Notes: a model not told the origin generated them from the letters alone. 64,000 nucleotides of DNA from Sphingomonas abietis (GCF_027625475.1 NZ_CP115174.1:3938501-4002500); one strand, 5' to 3'. Positions 7,943-16,567 are shown, numbered from the stretch's first letter. Numbers and translations: made by a program.

Positions 7943-10165
7943 TCAGGCGATCCGGATGTGATCCGGCGCAAGACCGTCCAGCCTGCGACGATGTACGGCT
8001 TCATAGGCGGCCTCGATCTGGCGGGCGTAGCCGGCCGTATCGAAGAGCGGCTGGGATAGGCGGTTGATCGCCAATTGGCTTTTGATCGCGGCCAGCTTGT
8101 CGGGCGACCGCGCCAGTTCCAGCGCCTTGTCGAAATAGGCCTGCTCGGTCTGCACGACCATCTCGGGCAGGCCGACCGCCTGCACCAGGCTGGCGCCGAC
8201 GCGCGCGGCGAACTGCCGGCCGGCCAGGGTCAGCACCGGCAACCCGCCCCACAGCGCATCGCTCGCCGTCGTGTGCGCGTTGACATGAAACGTATCGAGG
8301 AACAGGTCGGCATGGCGGATGCGGGCCAGATGCCGCGAATGTTCGCGCACGCCGGCGAAGACAAGGCGGGCCGGATCGACCCCACGCGCGGCCGCCTCCT
8401 TCTGGAGATTCTCCTTGGCCTTGCCGCTGCAATTGAGCAGCCAGAGCACGCTGCCCTCGACCTCGCGCAGCAGCGGCATCCAGATATCGAACTCGCGCGG
8501 GCCGATCTTGTAGCTCTGGTTGAAGCAGCAGAAGACGAAGCTCTGCTCGGGCAGGCCGCAGCTTTTGCGATCCTCGTCCAGTTCCGCGATCACGCGCTGG
8601 TCGTCGTTCGGCTGATAGCTGTGGGGAAGCCGCACGACCCGTTCGCTATAGCCGTTCTCGTCGCCGTCAGGGATCACGACCGGATCGGCAATGATGTAAT
8701 CCATTTCCGGCAGGCCCATCGATCCCGGATAGCCGAGATAGTTGATCTGCACGGGGGCGATCCGCGCCGCGAAATAATAAGCGCGGGAATCCTTGGTATA
8801 GCCCTTCATGTCGATGGCGATGTCGAGTTCGTGGCTGCGGATGAGGTTCAGCGCCTCGCGATCGGGCATCTGGCGGATATCGACGAACTTGTCCGCGCCC
8901 TCGGGCGCGAGGGTCGGGCCGACGTTCATCGGGCTCAGATCATAGCAATAAATCTCGAAGCGTGAGCGGTCATGCTCGCGGAACAGGCCCGCCATGAGAT
9001 AATGGGTCGCGTGGCGGAAGAAATCGGCCGAGAGATAGCCGACCCGGATCTTGCCCCCGGCTTTGCGTTCGGGAAGCTCGAACGGCGGATGATCGCCGGT
9101 GAAATGGCGGGCTGCGTAGACCTGCGAACGCTGCAGCTGGCGGACGGGATCATCCTCGAACACCAGCGCGTCGAACGGCAGGCCCATCTGCGGGGTATCG
9201 ATCGGCAGCATCGGCCAGGCATGCCGGCTGCTCCATTCGCAGACCTGGGCCTGCAGGGTCAGCAACCGCCCCCACAGGCTATAGTTGGTCGGCAACAGTT
9301 CGGTGGCCCGGGCCAGCGCGATCACCGCATCGTCATATTGGTGGGTGACGCCCAAAGCGTGGGCGAGATCGCTATGGATATCGGCATTGTCGGGATCGAG
9401 ACGGGCCGCGAGGCGCAATGTTTCGGCCGCTTTCCCATGCTGGTTCAGGCCCAGCAGCGAACGGCCCAGTTCATAGAGCGCACCGCCATGGTCTGGCTGG
9501 ATTTCGAGCACCTTCAGAAGCGGCGGGATCGCTTCCTTGTGGATCCGGGTCTGGTTGCAGAAGATGCCGATGCGATGGCCCGCCTCGACATGCTCCGGGG
9601 CCAGCGCCAGCACGGCGCGGCTCGCCTCGATCGCCTTGCTGAGATGGCCCCGCGCTTCATGCAGGATCGACATGTTGAAATGGGCATCGACATTGTCGGG
9701 GTCGATGTCCAGTGCGGTGGTGAGGGCCGCTTCGGCATCCTCCAGCCTGTCCTGGCCCAGCAGCGCGATCCCGACATGGAGGTGATGGCCGGCGACACCG
9801 GGCTGCGCCGCCAGTTCCGCACGGAAATTCCGCTCCGCCTCGGCATAGGCCTTGATGGCGAGCCGGGCGGCGCCGATCAGGGTGTTCACACCCTCCGCCA
9901 CGGGGAAACGGTCGAGGATCGCCTCGCCGACCCTGATCGTCTCGGCATGATCGCCACGCCTGTGCGCGGCGAGCAGCCGGTCCAATTCCACCTGAGGTGC
10001 AGTGGCGGCGGTGCGGGCATCGAGGCGCGCCAGCCCCTGCCGCGCGGTGGCATTGCGGGGATAGGCCTGGAGCACGTCTTCCAGCAGGCGCCGCGCTGCG
10101 GCTTCGTCTCCCCGCTTCTCCGCGCTTCGTGCCTTGCGAAACACCAGTTCCAGGCTGGACGCCAT
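7943..10165 (-). CDS. TPR / GT41 (OGT-SPINDLY-like) glycosyltransferase, candidate flagellin glycosyltransferase
   Basis: This 740-residue protein has TPR repeats over about residues 1-300 (e.g. DADNADIHSDLAHALG-type units), then a GT-B O-GlcNAc-transferase-like domain from about residue 370. Diagnostic motifs are GYLSADFFRHATHY, DMKGYT, NYLGYPGSMGLPEMDYI, FCCFNQSYKI and NAHTTASDALWGGLPVLT. GT41 proteins transfer sugars to Ser/Thr. Caulobacter FlmG, a TPR plus GT41-like protein, glycosylates flagellin. Its position downstream of fliA and near the flagellin gene supports the same role here. Sugar donor and target are not shown, and no pseudaminic-acid genes are in the window. Confidence 0.88.
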   Translation of the reverse strand: MASSLELVFRKARSAEKRGDEAAARRLLEDVLQAYPRNATARQGLARLDARTAATAPQVELDRLLAAHRRGDHAETIRVGEAILDRFPVAEGVNTLIGAARLAIKAYAEAERNFRAELAAQPGVAGHHLHVGIALLGQDRLEDAEAALTTALDIDPDNVDAHFNMSILHEARGHLSKAIEASRAVLALAPEHVEAGHRIGIFCNQTRIHKEAIPPLLKVLEIQPDHGGALYELGRSLLGLNQHGKAAETLRLAARLDPDNADIHSDLAHALGVTHQYDDAVIALARATELLPTNYSLWGRLLTLQAQVCEWSSRHAWPMLPIDTPQMGLPFDALVFEDDPVRQLQRSQVYAARHFTGDHPPFELPERKAGGKIRVGYLSADFFRHATHYLMAGLFREHDRSRFEIYCYDLSPMNVGPTLAPEGADKFVDIRQMPDREALNLIRSHELDIAIDMKGYTKDSRAYYFAARIAPVQINYLGYPGSMGLPEMDYIIADPVVIPDGDENGYSERVVRLPHSYQPNDDQRVIAELDEDRKSCGLPEQSFVFCCFNQSYKIGPREFDIWMPLLREVEGSVLWLLNCSGKAKENLQKEAAARGVDPARLVFAGVREHSRHLARIRHADLFLDTFHVNAHTTASDALWGGLPVLTLAGRQFAARVGASLVQAVGLPEMVVQTEQAYFDKALELARSPDKLAAIKSQLAINRLSQPLFDTAGYARQIEAAYEAVHRRRLDGLAPDHIRIA

Positions 10166-10218
10166 CTCACACCCTCAAAGTCAAAGTTCCAATCCAGCGA
10201 AACCGTGACTGATTATGG

Positions 10219-10234
10219 CTAAGATAGGGTTAAC
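10219..10234. promoter_or_regulatory. CtrA-like full box upstream of the glycosyltransferase gene
   Basis: CTAA-N7-TTAAC, one mismatch from the CtrA consensus TTAA-N7-TTAAC. It lies in the 69-base gap between fliA and the glycosyltransferase, about 54 bases before that ATG. CtrA binding is inferred only. Confidence 0.35.
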
Positions 10235-10945
10235 TCAGCGCCAGCCGGTCAGCTTGCCGCGCAGCTTGTCGAGCGCGGACTTCTTGATCTGGCAGACCCG
10301 GGCGGCGCCGATATCCAGCACCTGCCCGATCTCCTCGAGGTTCAGTTCCTCGACGAAATAGAGCTGGAGCACCATCGCCTCGCGTTCGGGCAGCTGGGCG
10401 ATATGCCCGGCCAGCGCTTCGCCGAGCCGGCCGCGATCGAGCTGCTCGTCGGCACCCTCCTCGATGTCGGCGAACCACATAGACTGGTCCGAATAGACCT
10501 CGTCGAGCGATTCGTGGCGCACCGCCTCGGCGGCATCGACCATCTCGCGGAACGAGGCGGGGTCGAGCCCCATCGCCTGCCCCAGTTCGATCTCGGTGAC
10601 CGCACGGCCGAGCTTGCCTTCCAGTTCGGCGCGGGCCTTGGCGATCTCCTTGCGCTTGACCATGCCGGAGCGCGCCTGCGTCGCATGGCGGCGGAGATGA
10701 TCGATCATCGCGCCACGGACCCGCATCCCCGCATAGGTGGCGAAGGCGTGGCCGCGATCCTCATAGCCATTGGCGGCCTCGACCAGCGCGACCATGCCGA
10801 TCTGCACCAGATCCTCGATATCGATCGCGTTCGAGACACGGCCGTGGACATGCCAGGCGATCTTGCGGACCAGCGGCATATGGCCCTGGACCAGCGTCGC
10901 CTGACTCTGGCGCTGCGGCTTGCGGGCATAGGTCATCATGTTCAT
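10235..10945 (-). CDS. fliA: RNA polymerase sigma-28 factor FliA
   Basis: FliA (236 aa) directs transcription of late flagellar genes. Region 2 (DIEDLVQIGMVALVEAANGYEDRGHAFATYAGMRVRG split over about residues 43-80), region 3 and a region 4 helix-turn-helix (NLEEIGQVLDIGAARVCQIKKS) are clear. The ATG overlaps the flhA stop as ATGA. Its presumed anti-sigma factor FlgM is encoded 3.3 kb upstream on the same strand. The length and domain order match FliA and not housekeeping sigma factors. Confidence 0.96.
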   Translation of the reverse strand: MNMMTYARKPQRQSQATLVQGHMPLVRKIAWHVHGRVSNAIDIEDLVQIGMVALVEAANGYEDRGHAFATYAGMRVRGAMIDHLRRHATQARSGMVKRKEIAKARAELEGKLGRAVTEIELGQAMGLDPASFREMVDAAEAVRHESLDEVYSDQSMWFADIEEGADEQLDRGRLGEALAGHIAQLPEREAMVLQLYFVEELNLEEIGQVLDIGAARVCQIKKSALDKLRGKLTGWR

Positions 10946-13068
10946 CGCGCCATCTCCGGCTCACGACGCTGGGTGACCTGCGGAGTATGGCCGCCGACGA
11001 CGGCGACGACCTCGACAGGCTTGCCATCGGGTATCTCGAGGAAGGAAAGCACAGGCGCGTCCGACAGATGCGGGCGCAGCAGACGGGCGAGCGCGCGACG
11101 CGCGATCGGCGAGGTGACGATGGCGAAGCGCTTGGCCTCGCCGACCAGCGGCGCGGCCGCCTCCATCACCGCCTGGACGATCCGGCCGGCGAGCGCCGGC
11201 TCGATCGGATGGGCGGCATTGGGGCCGGAACGCACCGCCTGGGTGAGCAGGCTTTCGAGGCCGGCATCGAGGGTGACGACCGGCAGCGGCATCCGCACCG
11301 GCACCAAAGTCTGCACGATCAGCGCGCCAACCCGGCGGCGGACCTGTTCGACCAGCTGGACCGGATCGCTCTCCTCGCGGGCGGCGTCGGCCATCGCCTC
11401 GGCGACGCGGCGGAAATCCTTGAGCGGCACGCCTTCGGAGAGCAAGGCGCGGCACAGCGCAGCGATCTGGGCGAGCGACAGCGGCGCCGGCATCAGACCC
11501 GCGACCAGCTGCGGCGCCTTCTCCTTGAGCTCGTCGAGCAGCTTCTGCGCCTCGTCCATGCCGAACAGGTCGGCGGCAGAGTTGAGGATCAGCTGGTTGA
11601 GGTGGGTGGCCAGCACCGTCGAGGGATCGACCACGGTGTAGCCGGCGATCACCGCCTCGCCGCGCTTGTCCGGCGTGATCCACACCGCGTCGAGCCCGAA
11701 GGTCGGATCCTTGGTCGCCTTGCCCGCGACGGTGGCGGCGAGATCGCCCGAATCGAGGGCGAGCAGGCCGTGGGGATCGCACTCGTCCTCGCCGACGACG
11801 ACGCCGCCGACGGTGATGCGATAGGCGTTGGGCGCCATGTTCATATTGTCGCGCACCCGCACCAGCGGGATCACGAAGCCCAGCTCCTTGGAGAGCTGGC
11901 GACGGATGCCGGTGATCCGCGCCATCAGCGGCGCGCCCTTGCGCTCGTCGACGAGGCTAACGAGGCCATAGCCGATCTCGAGCCCGAGCGGCGCGTCGTC
12001 GGTGACCTCGTTCCAGCCGATCGCGGACGGATTGGCGGGCGCCGCCGGGGGTGCCTTGGCAGCCAGCGCATCCTCCGCTTTCTTGAGCTGGTCGGCACCG
12101 CGCAGCTTCCAGGCGGCGAAACCGCACAATGCGGCCGCCGGCAGGAAGATGACGTGCGGCATACCCGGCAGCACGCCGAGGATGGTGAGGATGCCGGCGA
12201 CCGGCGTCCACGCCTTGGCCGAACCGAACTGGCTGGAGATCTGGCCGCCGAGATCGAGCGGCGAATTGACCCGCGTCACGATCGAGGCCGCCGCGATCGA
12301 CAGCAGCAGCGCCGGGATCTGCGCGACCAGCGCGTCACCGATAGCGAGCTGGACATAATTCTTGGCGGCATCGCCGATCGCCATCTGGTGGCTGACGACA
12401 CCGAGGATCAGGCCGCCCAGCACGTTGACGGCGAGCACCAGCACGCCGGCGACGGCGTCGCCCTTCACGAACTTGGACGAACCGTCCATCGAGCCGTAGA
12501 AATCGGCTTCGGTCGCGACCTCCTGGCGGCGCTTCTTGGCGTCGTCGGGGGTCAGCAGGCCGGCGTTGAGATCGGCGTCGATCGCCATCTGCTTGCCGGG
12601 CATGGCATCGAGGGTGAAGCGCGCCGAGACTTCCGAGACGCGGCCCGCGCCCTTGGTAATCACCACCAGGTTGATGATCATGATGATCGCGAACACGAAG
12701 ATGCCGACGGCATAGTTGCCGCCGATCAGGAAGCTGCCGAACGCCTCGATGACATGGCCGGCCGCCGCATCGCCCTCATGGCCGTGGACCAGCACGACGC
12801 GGGTGGAGGCGACGTTGAGCGCGAGGCGCAGCAGGGTGGCGAACAGCAGCACCGTCGGGAAGGCGGAGAAGTCGAGCGGCTTGGCGGCGTTCAGCGCCAC
12901 CATCAGCACGGCAAGGCTGATCACGATGTTGGTGATGAAGCCGATATCCAGCATGAAGGCGGGCATCGGCACCACCATCAGCGCGACGAGCATCAGCGCC
13001 GCGACCGGCAGGATCGCGCCCTTGGTTGCGTCCATCCAGACACGCTTGTTGATCGCGGCGGTCGCCAT
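10942..13068 (-). CDS. flhA: Flagellar export gate protein FlhA
   Basis: A 708-residue inner-membrane protein of the flagellar type III export gate. The N-terminal half has about eight hydrophobic segments (first at about residues 18-60). The FHIPEP family signature is clear (ARFTLDAMPGKQMAIDADLN). The C-terminal ~350 residues form the cytosolic platform that docks chaperone-substrate complexes. ATG 13068 (MATAAINKRVW) is chosen because it fits family length; the frame stays open further upstream only through the transglycosylase gene. flhB and fliPQR are not in the window. Confidence 0.96.
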   Translation of the reverse strand: MATAAINKRVWMDATKGAILPVAALMLVALMVVPMPAFMLDIGFITNIVISLAVLMVALNAAKPLDFSAFPTVLLFATLLRLALNVASTRVVLVHGHEGDAAAGHVIEAFGSFLIGGNYAVGIFVFAIIMIINLVVITKGAGRVSEVSARFTLDAMPGKQMAIDADLNAGLLTPDDAKKRRQEVATEADFYGSMDGSSKFVKGDAVAGVLVLAVNVLGGLILGVVSHQMAIGDAAKNYVQLAIGDALVAQIPALLLSIAAASIVTRVNSPLDLGGQISSQFGSAKAWTPVAGILTILGVLPGMPHVIFLPAAALCGFAAWKLRGADQLKKAEDALAAKAPPAAPANPSAIGWNEVTDDAPLGLEIGYGLVSLVDERKGAPLMARITGIRRQLSKELGFVIPLVRVRDNMNMAPNAYRITVGGVVVGEDECDPHGLLALDSGDLAATVAGKATKDPTFGLDAVWITPDKRGEAVIAGYTVVDPSTVLATHLNQLILNSAADLFGMDEAQKLLDELKEKAPQLVAGLMPAPLSLAQIAALCRALLSEGVPLKDFRRVAEAMADAAREESDPVQLVEQVRRRVGALIVQTLVPVRMPLPVVTLDAGLESLLTQAVRSGPNAAHPIEPALAGRIVQAVMEAAAPLVGEAKRFAIVTSPIARRALARLLRPHLSDAPVLSFLEIPDGKPVEVVAVVGGHTPQVTQRREPEMAR

Positions 13069-13073
13069 CTGTG

Positions 13074-13937
13074 TCAGACTCCGAGGGATGCGAGCATGAG
13101 GTAGGCCAGCCGCGCGGTCTGCGGGCTCGGCGCCATGAGTTGGGCAGAGGTGGTCGTAGCTGCGTCCGCCGTCGCGACGGTGGTGCCGTCGCTGGTGCCG
13201 TTGAGCGCGGCGAGCTGCATCCGCGCGATGTCGGCGGCGGTATCGGTCGGCGCGCTCGCCATCTGCGTGGTGGACGTGTCGGCCGCCGCCGGCGACGACT
13301 GGTCGAAGCGCGACGCGAAGCGCTGATAGACGTCGGACAGCGAGCGCGGATTGCCCGACTTGTCGTAGAACACCCACTTGTTCGCGCGCGCGGCCGCCGG
13401 CATCACCGAAGCGGCCGCGGTGTCGGGGCTGGCATCCATCGCCTTCAGGAAGCGCGACGCCCCGGCCGGGCCGAGGAAATGCGCCATGTAGAGATCGGTC
13501 GCATTGGTATCGCGGCCGAGCTTCGACTTCAGATAGTCCTGGTTGTCGGAAGCATATTCGCCGGCCATCGCCGCCGAGGTTTCCGGCGACTGGCGCAATG
13601 CCAGGATTTCCTGCTTCGTCGTCGGATCGGAGACGCTGTAATGGCCATTGGCGCCCTTGGTGATCGCGCTCGCCGCCCATTGGAGCCCGTGCTCGGCGCC
13701 ATGTTCCTTCATCATCCCGAGCCAGGTCTGGTCGGTGAACTGATAGAGGCCCGACGCGCTCGACGTGGTGGCGCGCGCATTCGGGTTGAAGCCGCTCTCG
13801 ATGCGGGCCTGGTGATAGAGATAATGGAAATCGACGCCGGTCGAGGCGGAGGCGGACGCGATCGCGTTCTGCACGCGGCCGCCTGTCGGCCCCGTCAGTC
13901 CCGTCTCTCCATTGCCCCGGATGATCGTCAGCGTCAT
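13074..13937 (-). CDS. Lytic transglycosylase of the flagellar locus (SltF-like)
   Basis: This 287-residue protein has a soluble lytic transglycosylase fold. The catalytic Glu sits in YHQARIESGFNPNARA (about residues 41-56), and GLYQFTDQTW and a conserved Tyr/Ala-rich region follow. The C-terminal ~80 residues are low-complexity Thr/Ala. No clear Sec signal is seen. FlgJ in this locus lacks a muramidase domain, so this enzyme probably opens the peptidoglycan for the rod, as SltF does in Rhodobacter. It is followed after 5 bases by flhA. Confidence 0.85.
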   Translation of the reverse strand: MTLTIIRGNGETGLTGPTGGRVQNAIASASASTGVDFHYLYHQARIESGFNPNARATTSSASGLYQFTDQTWLGMMKEHGAEHGLQWAASAITKGANGHYSVSDPTTKQEILALRQSPETSAAMAGEYASDNQDYLKSKLGRDTNATDLYMAHFLGPAGASRFLKAMDASPDTAAASVMPAAARANKWVFYDKSGNPRSLSDVYQRFASRFDQSSPAAADTSTTQMASAPTDTAADIARMQLAALNGTSDGTTVATADAATTTSAQLMAPSPQTARLAYLMLASLGV

Positions 13938-13969
13938 GTCGGTCCTAGTTCAGCAAGAGCCGTGCCAGC

Positions 13970-14293
13970 CTAATAGGCCAGCCGGCCGGAACGGCCGTAG
14001 GTTTGGGTCGCCTTGCCCTTGCCGGTCGCGGCGGCGAGGCGGCTGATGCGGCGGGCGGTCATGTCGGCGAGCACATTGACGCGCACGCGCGCGGCATCGG
14101 TGAGCGCCATCGCTTCCTCTGCGAGCGCCTTGACGTCGCTGCCGGCAAAGCGTGGCTTCAAGGCACGGATGCGGACCAGCGCATCCTCGACGGCGGCGGT
14201 CTGGCGGGCGATGCCCTCCACATCATCGGCGTCGAGCGCGGCGATCAGGCCCTTCTGTTCGCGGATCAGGGCTTCCAGGGGTGCAGTGCTCAC
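13970..14293 (-). CDS. FlgN-like flagellar export chaperone (putative)
   Basis: A 107-residue, largely helical protein (LEALIREQKGLIAALDADD, then Ala/Arg-rich helices). Its ATG overlaps the FlgM stop as ATGA. FlgN chaperones the hook-filament proteins FlgK and FlgL and often lies beside flgM. Sequence similarity among FlgN proteins is low, so the assignment depends mainly on size, helical pattern and the flgA-flgM-x order. The C-terminal tail is basic (GKGKATQTYGRSGR). Confidence 0.6.
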   Translation of the reverse strand: MSTAPLEALIREQKGLIAALDADDVEGIARQTAAVEDALVRIRALKPRFAGSDVKALAEEAMALTDAARVRVNVLADMTARRISRLAAATGKGKATQTYGRSGRLAY

Positions 14294-14571
14294 AATTTGG
14301 CTCCCATGTCGGCGGAGATCATCGCCTGCGCGATGGCATGCGGATCGGCCTTGTAGGTGCCCGCCTTGATGGCGGCCTTCAGCGCGGAGACGCGATCGCT
14401 GTCGATCGGCGCGCCCTGCGAGGCCAGTTGCGACACGGTGGTCGACACCGCGCCGCGATCTTCCAGCGAGGATGCGGGCTTGTTGATCTTGGTCGCAGCC
14501 TCGCCGCGCTGGGTGGCGCTGCTGCCGATGCCGGTGAGCGAGGTGCCCGGAGATCCGATGGAGTTGATCAT
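14290..14571 (-). CDS. flgM: Anti-sigma-28 factor FlgM
   Basis: A 93-residue protein with a Ser/Gly-rich, probably disordered N-terminus. The conserved FlgM C-terminus includes DSDRVSALKAAIKAGTY (about residues 58-74) and DPHAIAQAMI. FlgM holds FliA until the hook is complete and is then exported. ATG 14571 (MINSIGSPG) gives the normal length; it lies 11 bases downstream of the flgA stop. It overlaps the flgN-like start. Confidence 0.9.
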   Translation of the reverse strand: MINSIGSPGTSLTGIGSSATQRGEAATKINKPASSLEDRGAVSTTVSQLASQGAPIDSDRVSALKAAIKAGTYKADPHAIAQAMISADMGAKL

Positions 14572-14582
14572 GCCGATGCTCC

Positions 14583-15131
14583 TCAGAAGGACGACATGCG
14601 GACGCTGCCGCCGTCTTCGACCATGCCGATCATGATCTGGTTGCGATCGCTGGCCTTGACGCGGATGCGGCCGCCGAGGCGCCCGTCTTCCTGCGCGACG
14701 GCCGAGGTGGTGACGGTGAAGCCATTGTCGCCCGACACGAGCTGGACGGGATCGCCGCGCTTGATCAGCGGGGGCGTCGTCGGCTGGGCGGACTGATAGA
14801 GTGCAGGGCCGACGGCGGCGCTGTTCGCCACGGCGTTCATACCCGGCGCCTTCACCAGCGGCACGCGGATGCGCCAGCCGATCGATTCGCAGCGCAACGC
14901 CACCGCGCCGAGCGCGGGCGGATCGATCGCCACCGGCTGCGGACACGGCTGGAGCTTCAGGCGATGATCGAGATGCGTCACCGGCCCACCAGGCTTGCCA
15001 ACATCGGCATCCAGCGCGCCGACAACCCGGCCTTCCAGCTTGGTAAGATCCTCGAACCCCGAAGCGTCGGTCGCGGCATAGGCCGGCGACCCCGCCAGCA
15101 GCAGGATAAGGGCGAGGCCCTTGCGTGTCAT
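14583..15131 (-). CDS. flgA: Flagellar P-ring assembly chaperone FlgA
   Basis: This 182-residue exported protein has a Sec signal peptide (MTRKGLALILLLAGSPAYA). FlgA aids assembly of FlgI into the P ring in the periplasm. The C-terminal SAF-like region carries LIKRGDPVQLVSGDNGFTV and GRIRVKASDRNQIM, as in FlgA. ATG 15131 is preferred because GGGAG stands 8 bases upstream, whereas the in-frame ATG at 15149 has no ribosome-binding sequence. It is followed by flgM and the flgN-like gene. Confidence 0.92.
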   Translation of the reverse strand: MTRKGLALILLLAGSPAYAATDASGFEDLTKLEGRVVGALDADVGKPGGPVTHLDHRLKLQPCPQPVAIDPPALGAVALRCESIGWRIRVPLVKAPGMNAVANSAAVGPALYQSAQPTTPPLIKRGDPVQLVSGDNGFTVTTSAVAQEDGRLGGRIRVKASDRNQIMIGMVEDGGSVRMSSF

Positions 15132-15227
15132 GAGAGATGCTCCCGTCATATGGACGCATCTAAGCAACCAACGTGCCAAAGATTTGGTTAACGCGGGTTC
15201 ACCCTCATTCGAAAGTCTAACTAAAGT

Positions 15228-15235
15228 TTATCGGC
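15228..15235 (-). promoter_or_regulatory. Exact sigma-28 -10-type octamer upstream of flgA
   Basis: On the minus strand GCCGATAA matches the FliA -10 consensus exactly, about 97 bases before flgA. The -35 position (GTGACGCT) is poor, and the octamer also encodes the last codons of the MotB-like gene, so chance is a real alternative. Confidence 0.25.
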
Positions 15236-15758
15236 CCCCGGCCGTGAGCGTCACCCGGACATGTTGGCCGGCCTGTTTCGCGGCCGGCCCGGTGCCATCG
15301 ATCGAGAGGTCGATATGGCGCGGATCGAGGCCGCCCTCGGCGACGGCGCGGGCGATCGCGGCGGTGCGGGCGGCGGCCAATTCCCACGCGTCGAAACGGA
15401 GAACCGCCGCGTCGGTGCCGACGCTTTCGATATGGACGAGACCGCCCTGCCCTGCCGCCTGACGGCCGAGCGCGATGAAACGGGCACGCGCCGGCGCCAG
15501 CAGAATCGCCTCGCCCGGCTCGAACAGGCCGGCCGCCACTTCGTTGAGGCTGGTCGGCGCCGGCGCCCCGAACGCCGCACGAATCCCGGCGTTCAGGGCC
15601 TGCGGATCGCCGCGCTGGGCCTGGAGCAGTAGCAGGAAACCGAGCAGCACCAGGCACAGATCGGCAAAGCTCAGCGCCCAGCGCGAGCGAGCGCCGCCGC
15701 CGTTCATGCCGGCCCCCGAAGCGCCGGGCGTCCCCAAGGAAAGCGCCGGCAGTCTCAT
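15228..15758 (-). CDS. Divergent MotB/OmpA-like stator protein
   Basis: A 176-residue protein with one membrane segment (WALSFADLCLVLLGFLLLLQ, about residues 26-46). The Asp in SFAD aligns with the proton-binding Asp of MotB. The C-terminus is a shrunken OmpA-like domain: DAWELAAARTAAIARAV resembles the NxxLSxxRA helix, but the fold is about 100 residues and may bind peptidoglycan weakly. The start overlaps the upstream MotA-like gene by 4 bases. It is half the size of the canonical MotB encoded at 26667-27653. Confidence 0.75.
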   Translation of the reverse strand: MRLPALSLGTPGASGAGMNGGGARSRWALSFADLCLVLLGFLLLLQAQRGDPQALNAGIRAAFGAPAPTSLNEVAAGLFEPGEAILLAPARARFIALGRQAAGQGGLVHIESVGTDAAVLRFDAWELAAARTAAIARAVAEGGLDPRHIDLSIDGTGPAAKQAGQHVRVTLTAGGR

Positions 15759-16438
15759 GCCACCACGCGCAGCCGCGCCTCGATCCGCGCGACACGGGTT
15801 TCGAGCGGGCCGCCATTTTCCTCTCGCGCAATCGCGGCAAGGCGCTCTAGCGCATCCCTCTGCCAGATCAGTTCGGCGCGGGAGAGGCGTTCCAGCCGCG
15901 CGGCGATCGGCCCGGCGATGCAATTGGCGAGGATCACGCCGTACAGGGTGGTGAGCAGCGCCAACGCCATGCCCGGCCCGATCCGCGCCGGATCATCCAT
16001 CGCCGAGAACATGCGGATCAGGCCGATCACCGTGCCGATCATGCCCATCGCCGGCGCCGAATCGGCGGCCGCCCGCCAGACGGAATGCACGGCCGCATGA
16101 CGCTCGGCGCGCGCGGCCAACTCGGTTTCGCCCCACGCGACGAACTGCTGCGGATCGGGGAGATCGGAAAGGCGCACGGCCGCACGCGCGAGGAAATTCT
16201 CGACCACCGGAACGCGATCCGCAGTGGCCAGTCCGGTACGGGCGGTACGCTCGGCGATCCGGTTGACCGCGACGCGCGAGGCCTGCGCTTCGGCGTCGAC
16301 GCGCATGGCGAACAGCGGTTTCAGGGCCGCCATCGCGCGGGCGAGATCGCGGCCGGTCGAGCGCATCGCGGCGGCGACCAGCGATCCGCCGAACACCAGC
16401 AGGATCGCGACAGGGTCCAGAAAAATCGCGCCGTCCAC
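15755..16438 (-). CDS. Divergent MotA/ExbB-like stator protein
   Basis: This 227-residue membrane protein has an N-terminal hydrophobic segment (DPVAILLVFGGSLVAAAM), a long cytoplasmic stretch, and two C-terminal membrane segments. These include SAPAMGMIGTVIGLIRMF and GPGMALALLTTLYGVILANCIAGPI, the MotA/TolQ/ExbB proton-channel signature. Start GTG 16438 is chosen because GGGAG lies 10 bases upstream and upstream in-frame codons are not starts. Paired with the MotB-like gene, it may form a second stator or an accessory energy-transducing complex. It is divergent from flgB. Confidence 0.78.
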   Translation of the reverse strand: MDGAIFLDPVAILLVFGGSLVAAAMRSTGRDLARAMAALKPLFAMRVDAEAQASRVAVNRIAERTARTGLATADRVPVVENFLARAAVRLSDLPDPQQFVAWGETELAARAERHAAVHSVWRAAADSAPAMGMIGTVIGLIRMFSAMDDPARIGPGMALALLTTLYGVILANCIAGPIAARLERLSRAELIWQRDALERLAAIAREENGGPLETRVARIEARLRVVA

Positions 16439-16467
16439 CGAGTTTACGCTCCCACGCCCAGACCGGC

Positions 16468-16515
16468 CGGCAAGCGACCGGCAAAAATTTGCCGCCCACC
16501 GGCAAGGGCTTGCCG
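16468..16515. promoter_or_regulatory. Tandem palindromic enhancer sites (ftr-like) upstream of flgB
   Basis: Two 16-base palindromes share the arms CGGCAA/TTGCCG: 16479-16494 (CGGCAAAAATTTGCCG) and 16500-16515 (CGGCAAGGGCTTGCCG). Their centres are 21 bases apart, two helical turns. A half site CGGCAAG lies at 16468-16474. They end 53 bases before the sigma-54 promoter of flgB, a usual enhancer position, and resemble Caulobacter FlbD ftr sites as I remember them. Confidence 0.6.
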
Positions 16516-16567
16516 CCCCCGCCGCCGGTCTCCCGAATCCCGCACTTTTCGTCCGCCGCCGCCGAAC

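Noticed and set aside
6061..8004. Long minus-strand frame of 647 codons over flagellin
   Set aside because: It crosses the flagellin gene, its terminator and promoter region antisense; the real genes are on the plus strand.
10987..13104. Long plus-strand frame of 705 codons over flhA
   Set aside because: Antisense of flhA, with a repetitive DRRRRD-type composition typical of high-GC shadows.
15222..15248. Plus-strand TAAAGTTT-N11-GCCGTGAG resembling a sigma-28 promoter
   Set aside because: It points antisense into the MotB-like gene, with nothing downstream to transcribe.
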